NCBI GenBank assembly: GCA_030595795.1
Contig: JAUVCH010000018.1
Coordinates: 1-43,550, forward strand
Reading direction: 5' to 3'
Length of the DNA: 43,550 bases
Source: Gammaproteobacteria bacterium
Lineage (GTDB): Bacteria; Pseudomonadota; Gammaproteobacteria; GCA-001735895
Numbering within the stretch: position 1 is the stretch's first letter; every line of letters begins with the position of its first letter. Shown in pieces: positions 1 to 9,769 of the stretch. Below the pieces are notes generated by a model. The model worked only from the letters and a program-made list of their open reading frames with translations, ran no database searches and had not been told where the DNA came from. A program made the translations under genes and the position numbers.

Positions 1-83
1 CGACAAATCAGAAACTATTCTAATTTAACCTGCCGATACCATAATGATTTAAGTCAAATTAGACCAGGATAGTCGCCTCTGGC

Positions 84-995
84 TCAACCATCCTCAACAT
101 CCACGACAGCAGGCCCAACCACCTTCCGCTTCCTCTCCCGATGCACCGTAAAAATAGCAGCCGCAACAATAATACCCGCACCCACCCAGGTACCGATGCT
201 GGGGAAACTGTCGAAGACTAAATATCCAAACAGAGTCGCGTATAGCAGGCGCACATAATCGAGAGAGGCTAGCATCGAGGCCTCACCCCATTTATAGGCA
301 TAGATATTGCCCTTTTGTGCGAAATAAGAAACCAGTCCCAGTACGCCGAGGAGTATCCATTCGTTAACCGTCGGCCACTGCCAGTAGTAGATGCCGGGCA
401 CCAGCATAATTACACCGACACCAAGCGCCTGGAAGCTAAGAATCGTTTTCGGCTGATCGGTTCTTGTCAGTATTCTTAATATAATCATGACTGCGGCTGC
501 TCCGGCTGCTCCGACTACGCCAGCCAGACCGTATATCGAAAAATTCTCGCCACCCGGCCGCAGCATTAGCATGACACCGAGGAAGCCTACAAATACGGCA
601 CTCCAGCGATATACCCCGACTGTTTCCTTTAAAATCAAAACAGCAAAAATAGTGACGAAAAAACTCTTGGCGAAAAATATTGCAGTAGCATCGGCCAAAG
701 GCAAATGAATGACTGCGCTAAACCCGCCCAGCATAGCGACCAGAGCGAAAATAATTCGCACGATCTGCAAGTCGGGTCGGGAACTTTTGAGCACACCCGG
801 AAAATCAGAGAGTACAGCAGGTGCGACGATGATGATCATGCCGATTTGGCGAATCAGCAAAATCTGCGTAACATGTAGCTGCGAGCCGAGAATTTTGACG
901 ATTACGGACATCAATGAAAAAGCAAAGGCCGCCATCATTAAGAAAGCGGCCCCTTTGAGATTATCAGGTAACTGGTGGAAACGATGCGTTAGCAT
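84..995 (-). CDS. EamA/DMT-family inner-membrane permease
   Basis: The 303-residue protein is almost entirely hydrophobic, with about ten predicted membrane segments in two homologous halves, the layout of EamA (drug/metabolite transporter) permeases. Each half ends in the family's short basic loop, and the C-terminus is charged (HRERKRK followed by an acidic tail). Length is typical for the family (280-310). Substrate cannot be read from sequence. The ATG start at 995 is supported by the N-terminal motif leading directly into the first membrane segment. The gene is transcribed leftward as a single unit; a 12-bp perfect palindrome lies just upstream of the start. Confidence 0.85.
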   Translation of the reverse strand: MLTHRFHQLPDNLKGAAFLMMAAFAFSLMSVIVKILGSQLHVTQILLIRQIGMIIIVAPAVLSDFPGVLKSSRPDLQIVRIIFALVAMLGGFSAVIHLPLADATAIFFAKSFFVTIFAVLILKETVGVYRWSAVFVGFLGVMLMLRPGGENFSIYGLAGVVGAAGAAAVMIILRILTRTDQPKTILSFQALGVGVIMLVPGIYYWQWPTVNEWILLGVLGLVSYFAQKGNIYAYKWGEASMLASLDYVRLLYATLFGYLVFDSFPSIGTWVGAGIIVAAAIFTVHRERKRKVVGPAVVDVEDG

Positions 996-1012
996 TAATT
1001 ATCTTTCGCTTA

Positions 1013-1024
1013 CCTAATATTAGG
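1013..1024. promoter_or_regulatory. 12-bp perfect palindrome upstream of the EamA gene
   Basis: CCTAATATTAGG is a perfect dyad 18 bp upstream of the permease start codon. It could be a repressor operator. No regulator gene is adjacent, so the assignment is weak. Confidence 0.25.
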
Positions 1025-1088
1025 CTGCGGGTGAACGAAGCAGAATAGCAGATAGTCGAATACGGACGACTAAATAATTCCTCTAACT

Positions 1089-2282
1089 TTACTTTTCAAA
1101 TATAAAATTCTTTTCCCTGGCCTGCTTTTTTACCGCGTTAACCAGCGCATCACTAATGCTGGGCGATGCAGCAACCTGGTCATGTTTGGCTTCGGCGACA
1201 AAAGAGGTCCTTAGTCGGCTTAATTCAGAAATCTCCTGTTTGATTACTTCACGCTCCTTAGCTTTGGCATACACGTATTCTATTTTCTGTTTTGGCGACA
1301 GACCCTTCATCGGTTCTGGTAGGGCTGCGTCTTCGATTTCTGTTAAGGTTTCTTCGTCGACTTCGCCATCCTTTAAAGCATCGACCAGATCCCAGCTCGG
1401 ATTGCTATAAAAAGAAGATGATTTGGATTTAGCCCGTTTGGCCAGAAGTCCCGCTGATATCTCGCTACTGAATGCATCTTGCTCCATTTGGCGTTGCGCA
1501 TTCTTACCACCATTACTGCCATAGGGTACATAGGTCTGATTCAATTGAGCATTTAATTCAGCGATTTTCTTATCCTGTGGTGCGTCGATATGTACCACCT
1601 GCTGATTGGCATCGATACTCATATATTCTCCGCCAGCCATTAGTGCTGCCGACTGCCAACCATCGGCAATGCCTGCCTCGCGATCACCAGCATGGATCGT
1701 ATTAATCGAAATACCATACTGTTCGGCGAGCCGAATTGCGTCCTGATAATTAACTGGCCCCTGCGTGAAGGCTTCGTTGCCAGCGATGAAGATGGTCTTG
1801 ATGTCGGTGTTAGAACGGCTCCATTGCAACTGATTGACGACTGTCTTAATGGCAAAGCCGCTATATTCACTACCACCATTGGTAGTAAGCGAGAACAGCC
1901 CTTCGGACACCTGGTCTAATTCTCGGGTGAATTTATTTAGCATTCGAACAAATCCGACACTCGCCGGGTTATTGTCATTACCGTATTCGAATAGTGCTAT
2001 CTCCAGAACAGGAGTAGCACCGTTTTGCTTTGCCGTCGAAAACTGGTTAACCACCTGCCAGAGCTGGTTACGCGTCTGGTCGATCAAGCCTTCCATACTA
2101 TTGCTGGTATCGAGTATTACCGCCAGCTGAATTTTTGGCGCTTTAACTCCCTGGTTAACAACTCCATTTGCTGATACCGACTGTAAACTAGATAACTGCA
2201 AGACTGCTAATGCCACAACGACGAACAAATGGCGTGAAAAATTGAATATAGTTAGATACTTTAATAGCGGTATAGTTTTCAT
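1089..2282 (-). CDS. Secreted von Willebrand factor A (VWA) domain protein
   Basis: The protein starts with a long signal-type N-terminus (hydrophobic from about residue 18 to 36, ending SVSANG). A VWA domain follows, whose metal-site motif DTSNSM (DxSxS) is seen near residue 58, with later metal-site Thr/Asp in the TNGGSEYSG and FIAGNEAF segments. The C-terminal third is charged and probably helical, rich in Glu and Lys. It is likely periplasmic or membrane-tethered and binds a partner through the divalent metal site. Partner and process are unknown. It is transcribed divergently from the OmpA-like gene at 2530 across a 247-bp gap, and the two may share regulation, but nothing shows it directly. 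Confidence 0.8.
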   Translation of the reverse strand: MKTIPLLKYLTIFNFSRHLFVVVALAVLQLSSLQSVSANGVVNQGVKAPKIQLAVILDTSNSMEGLIDQTRNQLWQVVNQFSTAKQNGATPVLEIALFEYGNDNNPASVGFVRMLNKFTRELDQVSEGLFSLTTNGGSEYSGFAIKTVVNQLQWSRSNTDIKTIFIAGNEAFTQGPVNYQDAIRLAEQYGISINTIHAGDREAGIADGWQSAALMAGGEYMSIDANQQVVHIDAPQDKKIAELNAQLNQTYVPYGSNGGKNAQRQMEQDAFSSEISAGLLAKRAKSKSSSFYSNPSWDLVDALKDGEVDEETLTEIEDAALPEPMKGLSPKQKIEYVYAKAKEREVIKQEISELSRLRTSFVAEAKHDQVAASPSISDALVNAVKKQAREKNFIFEK

Positions 2283-2471
2283 GATGGACTCCCGATTGGG
2301 TTTAAGGTTTAGTGTTTAGTGATGAGTGATTTGAGTCCAGAGTAACTGTCTAATCCGTAACTGTTTAGACAGGAGATTGTAAAATTTTAAATAACGTGTT
2401 TACCTGTTGTTTACATTGCGACTAAAGCGAATTGATGAACTTTACGGTTGCTGCGTAGAACGGCACTAAAA

Positions 2472-2499
2472 TTGATCATTAAATTAATAATGATATGAT
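2472..2499 (+). promoter_or_regulatory. Candidate sigma-70 promoter of the OmpA-like gene
   Basis: TTGATC (2472-2477) and TATGAT (2494-2499) match the -35 and -10 consensus with a 16-bp spacer. They lie about 30 bp before the start codon, which follows an AAGGG ribosome-binding site. Confidence 0.45.
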
Positions 2500-2529
2500 G
2501 CTCCGAGCTAATTCTTAACAAGGGTTAAT

Positions 2530-3492
2530 ATGAAACGCAGTAAAGGCAATATCCTTTATACAATCCTCCCCATATTAATACTTGGATCGGCGGCGGCTGG
2601 TGGATGGTATTACTATTATGAAGAGGTAAATAAAAGTAAATCTCTGGAAAAAGATGGTCAGTCAGAACTAAGCAGTTTAACCCGCCAACTAGAAAAAACT
2701 GAGCAGGACTATAATAATCTGGCCACCCAACAGGCCGACTTAAAAGCCAGCCTGGAGAAAGAGAGACGGTCCCAACAGGAGCTCACCGATTTGCTGGAGA
2801 AGGTTCAGACTGATAACCGGGAACTAACTGAATTACTAGCCAGGACCCAGGACGAACAAAAGCAGGCTGAGGCAACGCTCGAAAAGGAGGTTGAAAAGAT
2901 AAGTTTGACAACCGAGGAACTCAAAGCTGAACTGGAAAAGCGCCAACAGGCTCAACAAACCCTGAAAAACGAAATCAGTACCGTGAGTGAGGAAAAGTCA
3001 GAATTGCTCACGAAGCTGGAACAGGAACAGGAAAGCAAACGGCAAATAGCTAATTTAAAAAATCGCCTCGAGCAGGAGCTTAACGAAAGCAGGGTCGAGG
3101 TTTCCCAGCTCAAAAATCAAATGACTGTAATCATACTCACCAGCGAAGTGTTGTTTGGTTCCGGCTCGGCAGAGATCACCAGGGCTGGCAAGAAAGTCCT
3201 GGCAATTATTGCTGACTCATTGAATGCCTATCCAGACCAGGCGATTACCGTCGAGGGCCACACCGATAATATTCCTATTCTACAGCACAAAAAATATGCC
3301 TCTAACTGGGAGCTTTCTACCGCCCGCGCCATAGCAGCTATCCAGTTTTTCCAGCAGAATAGCCAGGTCGATCCGCAACGCTTAAAAGTGGTCGCCTATG
3401 GCGAATACCACCCCGTAGCGAGCAACGATTCTGCCGAAGGGCGTCAGCTTAATCGCCGTATTGAAATCAAACTGTCACCGCCTGGACAATGA
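2530..3492 (+). CDS. OmpA/MotB-family protein with N-terminal anchor and long coiled coil
   Basis: Residues 11-28 form one membrane segment. Residues about 33-200 are a continuous Glu/Lys/Gln-rich heptad coiled coil. The last 115 residues are an OmpA-like peptidoglycan-binding domain, seen from the VLFGSGSAEI start, the VEGHTDNIPI motif and the NRRIEI end. The layout suggests an inner-membrane-anchored rod that crosses the periplasm and grips peptidoglycan, like MotB or PomB-type proteins, but there is no motor partner gene here. The start is ATG with a good AAGGG site. It ends one base before the converging mrp gene, so the two transcripts meet end to end. Confidence 0.85.
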   Translation: MKRSKGNILYTILPILILGSAAAGGWYYYYEEVNKSKSLEKDGQSELSSLTRQLEKTEQDYNNLATQQADLKASLEKERRSQQELTDLLEKVQTDNRELTELLARTQDEQKQAEATLEKEVEKISLTTEELKAELEKRQQAQQTLKNEISTVSEEKSELLTKLEQEQESKRQIANLKNRLEQELNESRVEVSQLKNQMTVIILTSEVLFGSGSAEITRAGKKVLAIIADSLNAYPDQAITVEGHTDNIPILQHKKYASNWELSTARAIAAIQFFQQNSQVDPQRLKVVAYGEYHPVASNDSAEGRQLNRRIEIKLSPPGQ

Positions 3493-3493
3493 T

Positions 3494-4582
3494 TTAATTA
3501 TTCTGAATAACAATACTCGGAAATGCCGCCGAATGATCTTTCGCCTTGGTGGCTAGCTTCGCCGCAGTTTTTCGTGCGATTTCACGATATATAGCACTGA
3601 TCTGACTGTCTTCCATGGCAGCAACCGTCGGGTTACCAGCGTCAGCCTGCTCGCGGATACGAATATCGAGTGGTAACGAGCCAAGGAAATCGACATTGTG
3701 TTCTTCGGCCATACGACTACCGCCACCTTCGCCGAAGATATGCTCGGCATGGCCGCATTCAGTACAGATATGAATACTCATATTCTCGACTACGCCCAAT
3801 ACAGGTACTTCGACTTTCTCGAACATCTTCAGCCCTTTGCGCGCATCAAGCAGAGCGATATCCTGCGGTGTAGTGATAATCACTGCTCCGCTGACTGGTA
3901 TTTTCTGCGCCAGTGTGAGCTGCGTGTCACCGGTGCCAGGTGGTAAATCGACAATCATATAATCGATGTCTTTCCAGCGCGTATCATTGAGTAATTGCTC
4001 TAAAGCCTGAGTGACCATCGGCCCACGCCAGATCATCGGCGTATCTTCTTCCACCAGATAACCAATCGACATCGACTGTATACCATGGCCCATCATCGGC
4101 TCCAGGCTCTTACCATCGGTCGAGTCGGGTTGGCCGCTGCAACCGAGCATACGCGGTATACTGGGGCCGTAAATATCAGCGTCGAGGATGCCGACAGTCG
4201 CGCCTTCGGCCTTTAACGCCAGCGCCAGATTAACAGCGGTGGTCGATTTACCAACACCACCCTTGCCTGAAGCTATAGCAATAATATTCTTAATGCCTTC
4301 GAGTGGTTTGAGGTTTTGCTGGACCGCATGCGATTTTATTTTGCTCGATACACTGACATTGACTTCTTCAACGCCATCGAAACCAGAAATTTTATCTTTA
4401 ACAGCCTGCTTTAAAGTATCGAAATAACCCGCTGCCGGATAGCCTAGCAATAATGTGACGCTAACCTTGCCACCATCGACCTCGACCAATTTAACCGAAC
4501 CCGCTGTTACCAGGTCGGTTTCCATATGCAGATCGATTACTTCCGCGAGCGCTTTTTCTACCTGAGATTTTTCTATTGACAT
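3494..4582 (-). CDS. apbC: Mrp/NBP35-family Fe-S cluster carrier ATPase
   Basis: The protein has an N-terminal DUF59/MIP18 domain (residues 1-85), then a deviant P-loop GKGGVGKST around residue 110 and a DLPPGTGD segment, both diagnostic of Mrp/ApbC scaffold ATPases. A CxxC pair is present in the ICTECGH motif near residue 275; in this family it bridges an Fe-S cluster across the dimer. The expected role is transient Fe-S cluster binding and delivery to apo-enzymes in the cytoplasm. Full length (362) is typical. It lies divergent to metG, an arrangement common in gammaproteobacteria. Confidence 0.95.
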   Translation of the reverse strand: MSIEKSQVEKALAEVIDLHMETDLVTAGSVKLVEVDGGKVSVTLLLGYPAAGYFDTLKQAVKDKISGFDGVEEVNVSVSSKIKSHAVQQNLKPLEGIKNIIAIASGKGGVGKSTTAVNLALALKAEGATVGILDADIYGPSIPRMLGCSGQPDSTDGKSLEPMMGHGIQSMSIGYLVEEDTPMIWRGPMVTQALEQLLNDTRWKDIDYMIVDLPPGTGDTQLTLAQKIPVSGAVIITTPQDIALLDARKGLKMFEKVEVPVLGVVENMSIHICTECGHAEHIFGEGGGSRMAEEHNVDFLGSLPLDIRIREQADAGNPTVAAMEDSQISAIYREIARKTAAKLATKAKDHSAAFPSIVIQNN

Positions 4583-4745
4583 ACCTTATCCAGTTTCTTG
4601 CTTGAGTTCATGCGAAGGCCGAGCATTTTACCTGAGCCATTCGCTAAATATCACCTAGTTTTTATACGATTGTTTCGCAACGCCTCTATACAGCCTCTGG
4701 CGCAGCCCCTAAAATACCTCATTTTAGTCCACGCAAAACCTGTCC

Positions 4746-6779
4746 ATGAGTTCCCAAACCCGCACCATAGTTGTTACCAGCGCCCTGCCTTACGCCAATG
4801 GCCCGATTCATATCGGTCATATGCTGGAATATATTCAAACCGATATTTGGGTACGATTCCAGAAAATACGAGGGCACGAGTGCATTTTTGTTTGCGCTGA
4901 CGACGCGCACGGCACACCGATCATGTTACGCGCACAGGCCGAAGGCATTACTCCGGAAATACTAATCGAACGCATGCAGAAGGAGCATCTGGCCGACTTT
5001 ACCGAATTCGGAGTCGAGTTCGATAATTACTACAGCACACATTCACCCGAAAATCGCCACTTTGCCGAACTGATATATACCCGTCTAAAAGAAGGCGGTC
5101 ATATCCGCACTCAGGTGATTTCACAGGCCTACGACCCGAAAGCCGAAATGTTTCTGCCCGACCGCTTTATCAAAGGCGAATGCCCCAACTGCGGCACAGC
5201 TGATCAATACGGCGATAACTGCGAAAAATGCGGTGCCACCTACGCACCAACCGACCTAAAAAACCCGATCTCTGTGGTTACCGGCGAAACCCCGATCGAA
5301 AAAGACTCGGAACAGTATTTCTTCAAGGTCAGCGACTACGGTGACATGCTAAAACACTGGACCCGTGATGGCCATATCCAGAAAGAGATTGCCAACAAGA
5401 TGGACGAGTGGCTCGACGAAGGCCTACGCGACTGGGATATCTCGCGTAACGCACCCTACTGGGGATTTGAGATTCCCGATGCACCGGGTAAGTACTTCTA
5501 TGTCTGGCTCGACGCTCCGATTGGCTATATGGCGAGTTTCAAAAATTGGTGCGATAGCAATGACCACAATTTCGACGACTACTGGAAAGAAGACAGCAAA
5601 GCCGAACTGCACCATTTCATTGGCAAAGACATCGCACGTTTTCATACGTTGTTCTGGCCAGCCATGCTACACGGCGCCGGATTTCGTAAACCGAGCGCGG
5701 TCTACTGCCACGGTTTTCTCACCGTCGATGGGCAAAAAATGTCCAAGTCGCGCGGTACTTTTATTATGGCACGAACTTACCTGCAACATTTAAACCCGGA
5801 ATACCTGCGCTATTATTTTGCTGCGAAGCTTGGTTCTGGCGTTGACGATATCGATCTCAATCTGGAAGATTTCACCGCCAGGGTGAATTCCGACCTGGTC
5901 GGTAAAGTTGTCAACATCGCCAGCCGTTGCGCCGGTTTTATCAATAAACGATTCGATGGCAAACTCGCTGCCAGCCTGAGTGACGATAGCCTCAGCCAGC
6001 AATATGTTACTGCGTCTGACAGTATCGCCGAGGCTTACGAGAATCGCGAATTCTCCCGCGCCATGCGCGAGATCATGGCGCTTGCCGACAAGGCCAATCA
6101 ATTCATCGATGAGAAACAACCCTGGGTCGGTATTAAGGATGAAGCTCGCCACGGTGAGGTACACGACGTTTGTACCATCGGCATTAACTGCTTTCGGCAG
6201 CTGGTCATACTACTCAAACCAGTATTGCCGAAGCTTGCTGCCGAAGCCGAAGCATTCCTCAATGTCGAGCCTCTATTCTGGCGCGATCTCGACAACAATT
6301 TGCTCGATCATGCTATCAATCGGTTTAAGCCTTTGATGACTCGCATCGACAAAGTTTACATCGAGCGCATGATCGAAGCTAGTAAAGAGGCCGAAGCCGC
6401 AGAAAAGAAAATCACCTCGCAGAATAATGACAGTTCTATCGAACCCATCGAGAGCGAAATTAATTATGACGATTTCGCCAAGCTCGATTTTCGAATTGCG
6501 AAAATTGTTGCCGCCAAACGCGTCGAGAAATCAGACAAGTTACTACAGCTTACACTTGATATAGGCAACGAAACCCGCAATGTCTTCGCTGGCATTAGTG
6601 GCGCCTACGACCCGGCAACGCTGGAAGGCAAGCTCACGGTAATGGTCGCCAACCTGGCACCGCGAAAAATGCGTTTCGGTATTTCTGAAGGCATGGTGCT
6701 GGCCGCCGGGTCGGGAGATAATGAACTTTTCGTATTACACCCTGGCGAGGGTGCAAAACCGGGTATGCGGGTGCGTTAA
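4746..6779 (+). CDS. metG: Methionyl-tRNA synthetase
   Basis: This class I aminoacyl-tRNA synthetase charges tRNA-Met with methionine. The HIGH motif is visible at residues 22-25 (PIHIGHML) and KMSKS at about 333 (GQKMSKSRG). The connective domain holds a four-Cys zinc knuckle (CPNC...CEKC). The C-terminal about 110 residues, after a Glu/Ser linker, form the EMAP/Trbp111-like tRNA-binding and dimerisation domain (FRIAKIVAA ... ISEGMVLAA). Full length at 677 residues compares well with E. coli (677). The start lies about 160 bp from the divergent mrp gene. Nothing is missing. Confidence 0.98.
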   Translation: MSSQTRTIVVTSALPYANGPIHIGHMLEYIQTDIWVRFQKIRGHECIFVCADDAHGTPIMLRAQAEGITPEILIERMQKEHLADFTEFGVEFDNYYSTHSPENRHFAELIYTRLKEGGHIRTQVISQAYDPKAEMFLPDRFIKGECPNCGTADQYGDNCEKCGATYAPTDLKNPISVVTGETPIEKDSEQYFFKVSDYGDMLKHWTRDGHIQKEIANKMDEWLDEGLRDWDISRNAPYWGFEIPDAPGKYFYVWLDAPIGYMASFKNWCDSNDHNFDDYWKEDSKAELHHFIGKDIARFHTLFWPAMLHGAGFRKPSAVYCHGFLTVDGQKMSKSRGTFIMARTYLQHLNPEYLRYYFAAKLGSGVDDIDLNLEDFTARVNSDLVGKVVNIASRCAGFINKRFDGKLAASLSDDSLSQQYVTASDSIAEAYENREFSRAMREIMALADKANQFIDEKQPWVGIKDEARHGEVHDVCTIGINCFRQLVILLKPVLPKLAAEAEAFLNVEPLFWRDLDNNLLDHAINRFKPLMTRIDKVYIERMIEASKEAEAAEKKITSQNNDSSIEPIESEINYDDFAKLDFRIAKIVAAKRVEKSDKLLQLTLDIGNETRNVFAGISGAYDPATLEGKLTVMVANLAPRKMRFGISEGMVLAAGSGDNELFVLHPGEGAKPGMRVR

Positions 6780-6809
6780 ACGAAATTTAATTCCAGGGAA
6801 GAGTTAGCA

Positions 6810-7895
6810 ATGAAGAAAGCTGGTTACGTCTATTTGCTGGTGGCAATAGCTATAATTTCTATAAGCCAGTCCGCGACTGCTGAAATATATAAGTACCAGG
6901 ATAAACAAGGTCGCTGGCAATTCACCGATAAACCGGTAAATTCTGATGGCACACCAAAGACAAAAGTCAGCAGCGAGACAAAGCAGGCTCCGAAATCCAA
7001 TTTAAAAGAGGTACTGTCTGAGCGTTTCAAACCATCGAATAAAGTAGCCGAAGCAACATTATCGGTGGTTACAGTACAAACCAAAGTCGGTTCGGGATCA
7101 GGGTTTTTTATCACTGACGATGGTTATATTATTACCAATCGCCATGTCGTCAGGCCAACCACATCTACCGATTTTAAAGACCAGGAAGTCCGGTTAAAAC
7201 AGCAACAGATTAAACTCGATGATTATAAGGCCAACTTGAAAGATGACGAGCAATCACTGGCAAACTCTAAACTGGAAATTGACGACAATAAAGCCTATTA
7301 CGAATCTAACCGGTCATCAGCATCCGAAAAACGAAGCTTTAAGCGCTATAAAGAAAAATATGCGCGCAGTAAAAAAAGGTATGCCGATAACAAAAAGGAA
7401 TACCGCGCCGCCGAAAAGGAATTCCGAAAAGCTAAATCAGAATTCGGCTTTAATTCCAGCGTCAGCAGCTTTTCGAAAAAATTTACCATCATTCTCAAAA
7501 ACGGTAAAAAGTATAGCGTAAGACTAGTTAAGGTCAGTAAAGACCATGACCTGGCATTGTTAAAGCTCGACAATTACACAACACCTTATTTGTCATTATC
7601 GAAAAACAAGTATCCTCGGCAGGGAGCAAAAGTTTTCGCCATCGGCAGTCCATTTGGTATTACCGATTCGCTGACTACTGGTATCGTAACCAAATCGGGC
7701 AGGGACCATATTTTTACCGATGCACAGATATTGCCCGGCAATAGCGGCGGCCCGCTAATAGACCCCCAGGGTATCGTACTCGGTGTCAATACGGCAGTTA
7801 TTTCACAGACCATGAATGCTGATGGGCTCGGACTCGCGGTCTACTCAACGCTGATACGCGAAGTGTTTAAAGCTAACCTTCCATCGAACCTGTAA
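6810..7895 (+). CDS. Secreted DUF4124 / trypsin-like (S1C) serine protease with coiled-coil insertion
   Basis: A signal peptide (residues 1-24, ending SATA) precedes a DUF4124 motif (IYKYQDKQGRWQFTDKP), then a DegP-type trypsin fold. The catalytic triad can be read: His112 in TNRHVV, Asp247 in DHDLALLKL and Ser312 in PGNSGGP. What is unusual is the His-Asp spacing of 135 residues, against about 30 in DegP. Residues about 120-222 are a Lys/Glu/Asp-rich, Tyr-containing coiled-coil insertion. No PDZ domain follows the protease. It is predicted to act in the periplasm. It follows metG by 30 bp and may be read through from it. Confidence 0.85.
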   Translation: MKKAGYVYLLVAIAIISISQSATAEIYKYQDKQGRWQFTDKPVNSDGTPKTKVSSETKQAPKSNLKEVLSERFKPSNKVAEATLSVVTVQTKVGSGSGFFITDDGYIITNRHVVRPTTSTDFKDQEVRLKQQQIKLDDYKANLKDDEQSLANSKLEIDDNKAYYESNRSSASEKRSFKRYKEKYARSKKRYADNKKEYRAAEKEFRKAKSEFGFNSSVSSFSKKFTIILKNGKKYSVRLVKVSKDHDLALLKLDNYTTPYLSLSKNKYPRQGAKVFAIGSPFGITDSLTTGIVTKSGRDHIFTDAQILPGNSGGPLIDPQGIVLGVNTAVISQTMNADGLGLAVYSTLIREVFKANLPSNL

Positions 7896-7929
7896 TCGCT
7901 TGAGACCTCTTCAAGCCATCTTTAATTAA

Positions 7930-8610
7930 TTACTTTTCCAGAGCCTTTAATCGACGAATCAGTTCGCGTTCAATTTCACAGACCAGACGGTAAAGCTCGT
8001 CTGATTGAGCAGGATTCATTTCGCGAAATTCCACGCCCATGCATGTCAAGTCGTTACCCTCGTCCATCCAGCAAATTTTAAAACTAACCACTATCGGATC
8101 ACTCTCGTCGAGGTTAAGTGTTGCATCGTTAATGATCTGATCGAGTTCCAGCCTGTGATCTTCGTCTGCTTTCAATTTAATCTGGACGCCTGTTCGGGAG
8201 AGGTCCAGGATTTGTGCCTCGTATTTCCTTTCTTCGATCTCAAATCGCAATTCGTATACTTCACTAGCAGGTGTTGTTACCCTGAAATTATTTCTACGGC
8301 TATTGATATTAATTCGGGCTGGGATCGGGCACTGTAAATAAACATCCGCATCTTCTGTTATTTGCTGTAGTCCCTGAACACGAAAATCCCAGGGTACTCC
8401 ACGTTCGATGTTGGTCACCACTGTGCCTGATACCAAGTTTTTGACAGGCCCTAATGGTTCGAACAGAAGACGGTCCTCCTCTATCCCAACAACAACAGCT
8501 CTCCCCAGCACCTGGCCCTGATGCATGACTCCAACCCGGCGGCCTGCTTTCAGGACTCGGCGAAGATCAGCGAGTGCATTTTTTGATTTTGGTGGATTCT
8601 TTTTCAACAT
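7930..8610 (-). CDS. PilZ-domain c-di-GMP receptor, YcgR-like
   Basis: The N-terminal half (about residues 1-105) looks like a YcgR/flagellar-brake-type beta domain. The PilZ domain starts at the RRNNFR motif (the RxxxR c-di-GMP-binding arginines) and contains DLSRTG, the (D/N)xSxxG motif. Both ligand motifs are intact, so c-di-GMP binding is expected. The C-terminal 30 residues are a charged helix. No flagellar or cellulose gene is nearby, so the output is unknown. It converges with the protease gene and is followed upstream by the SDR gene. Confidence 0.85.
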   Translation of the reverse strand: MLKKNPPKSKNALADLRRVLKAGRRVGVMHQGQVLGRAVVVGIEEDRLLFEPLGPVKNLVSGTVVTNIERGVPWDFRVQGLQQITEDADVYLQCPIPARININSRRNNFRVTTPASEVYELRFEIEERKYEAQILDLSRTGVQIKLKADEDHRLELDQIINDATLNLDESDPIVVSFKICWMDEGNDLTCMGVEFREMNPAQSDELYRLVCEIERELIRRLKALEK

Positions 8611-8654
8611 AACTCACAGAACAGAACATAAAATTAATTGGGCCTCGGTTTTCA

Positions 8655-9434
8655 TTACGCACGATTGCCACCATCAAGAACTAACGGATAGCCAGTAATG
8701 AATTTGGCCGAGTCACTAGAGGCATATAAAACCATATGAGCCACTTCCTCAGCGCTACAAACGCGATTCAGCGGCACGGCTTTTGCCGATTCGCGCAAAC
8801 CAGCTTCGACATCGAGTCCGCGATCTTGAAATTCACCACGCAGCATCGGTGTATCAACATCACCAGGACAAATCGGGACGATACGAATATTATCACGCGC
8901 ATGGTCTTTTGCCATCGCTCGAGTCAGTTGTAAAACGGCACCCTTGCTGGCGCAATAGGCGGCTAAATGATAACTGCCGGACAGCGCTGCATCCGAAGCT
9001 ATGTTAATAATGCAGCCACCGTCAATTTTCATATGCGGAATTGCAGCTCGGCAAATATAAAAGGTTCCATTCACATTCACGTTCATCGTGTCATGCCATT
9101 GCTGGTCAGTCGTCTCCTCAGCAGTGGCGTGATAAATCACGCCGGCACTATTGACGACAATATCCAGACCATCCAGTATGCCCACAGCCTGGCTCACCAG
9201 TATCTGGCACTCACTGCTATCACTGACGTCTGCGGCAATAAATTGAATGCTTCCGGGCGCATCCTTTAATCCCTCGATAATCGCATCCGCTTTATCCCGA
9301 TTACGGCCACTGATAATGACATTTGCCCCTGCTTCGACGAATGCAATGGCTATCGCCTCGCCCATGCCAGAAGTGCCACCGGTAATTAATACACGCTGGC
9401 TATCGAAATTAAAATGAATACTCGCTGCGGACAT
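8655..9434 (-). CDS. Short-chain dehydrogenase/reductase (SDR)
   Basis: This is a classical SDR of 259 residues. The NAD(P)-binding motif TGGTSGMG is at residues 18-25, NSAG replaces the usual NNAG near residue 94, and the active-site YCASK and a preceding Ser (ASDAAL) are present. The PGDVDTPM substrate-loop segment and the C-terminal GYPLVLDGG are typical. It should oxidise or reduce an alcohol/ketone with NAD(P)H. The exact substrate is not readable. The ATG start matches the family N-terminus. It is transcribed away from the Lrp regulator at 9770. Confidence 0.9.
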   Translation of the reverse strand: MSAASIHFNFDSQRVLITGGTSGMGEAIAIAFVEAGANVIISGRNRDKADAIIEGLKDAPGSIQFIAADVSDSSECQILVSQAVGILDGLDIVVNSAGVIYHATAEETTDQQWHDTMNVNVNGTFYICRAAIPHMKIDGGCIINIASDAALSGSYHLAAYCASKGAVLQLTRAMAKDHARDNIRIVPICPGDVDTPMLRGEFQDRGLDVEAGLRESAKAVPLNRVCSAEEVAHMVLYASSDSAKFITGYPLVLDGGNRA

Positions 9435-9769
9435 GGTTTACCTCGCTTCCTGATCACTCATCACTTCACCCAGATACTATTAATTGAATCAGGTGTTTCA
9501 TTGAGTGTATCGTTGGATATATATTTATCAAATAAAGCGGCATATCGCTTTAGTCTTTTCTGTTTTAGTCAATTCCTGATTTCGAAATGAAGCCTGTCAC
9601 TAAAGACCGCTCTCATCGATGAGGTGAAAGACCATACATTCAAATGGATAAATAGGATATTAACAAATAATTATAACTATTTGGCCGATATTACTTCAAT
9701 TATTTTGTATTTGTCAAAATTTACAAAATAATTATTGACCAATTTGCCTTTATGTGAAGAATCTCATAC
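9435..9769. other. AT-rich intergenic region between SDR and Lrp genes
   Basis: This 335-bp divergent spacer is strongly AT-rich in its right half. It contains the 36-bp inverted repeat at 9698-9733, and no credible open frame was seen. It probably carries promoters for both the leftward SDR gene and the rightward Lrp operon. Confidence 0.5.
9698..9733. promoter_or_regulatory. Long inverted repeat, likely Lrp-family operator
   Basis: Perfect 12-bp arms AATTATTTTGTA (9698-9709) and TACAAAATAATT (9722-9733) are separated by 12 bp, so the arm centres lie 24 bp apart. The repeat lies 37 bp before the start of an Lrp/AsnC gene. Lrp-family proteins often bind such AT-rich dyads and control their own gene. 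TTGACC at 9735-9740 could be a -35 element beside it. Confidence 0.6.
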
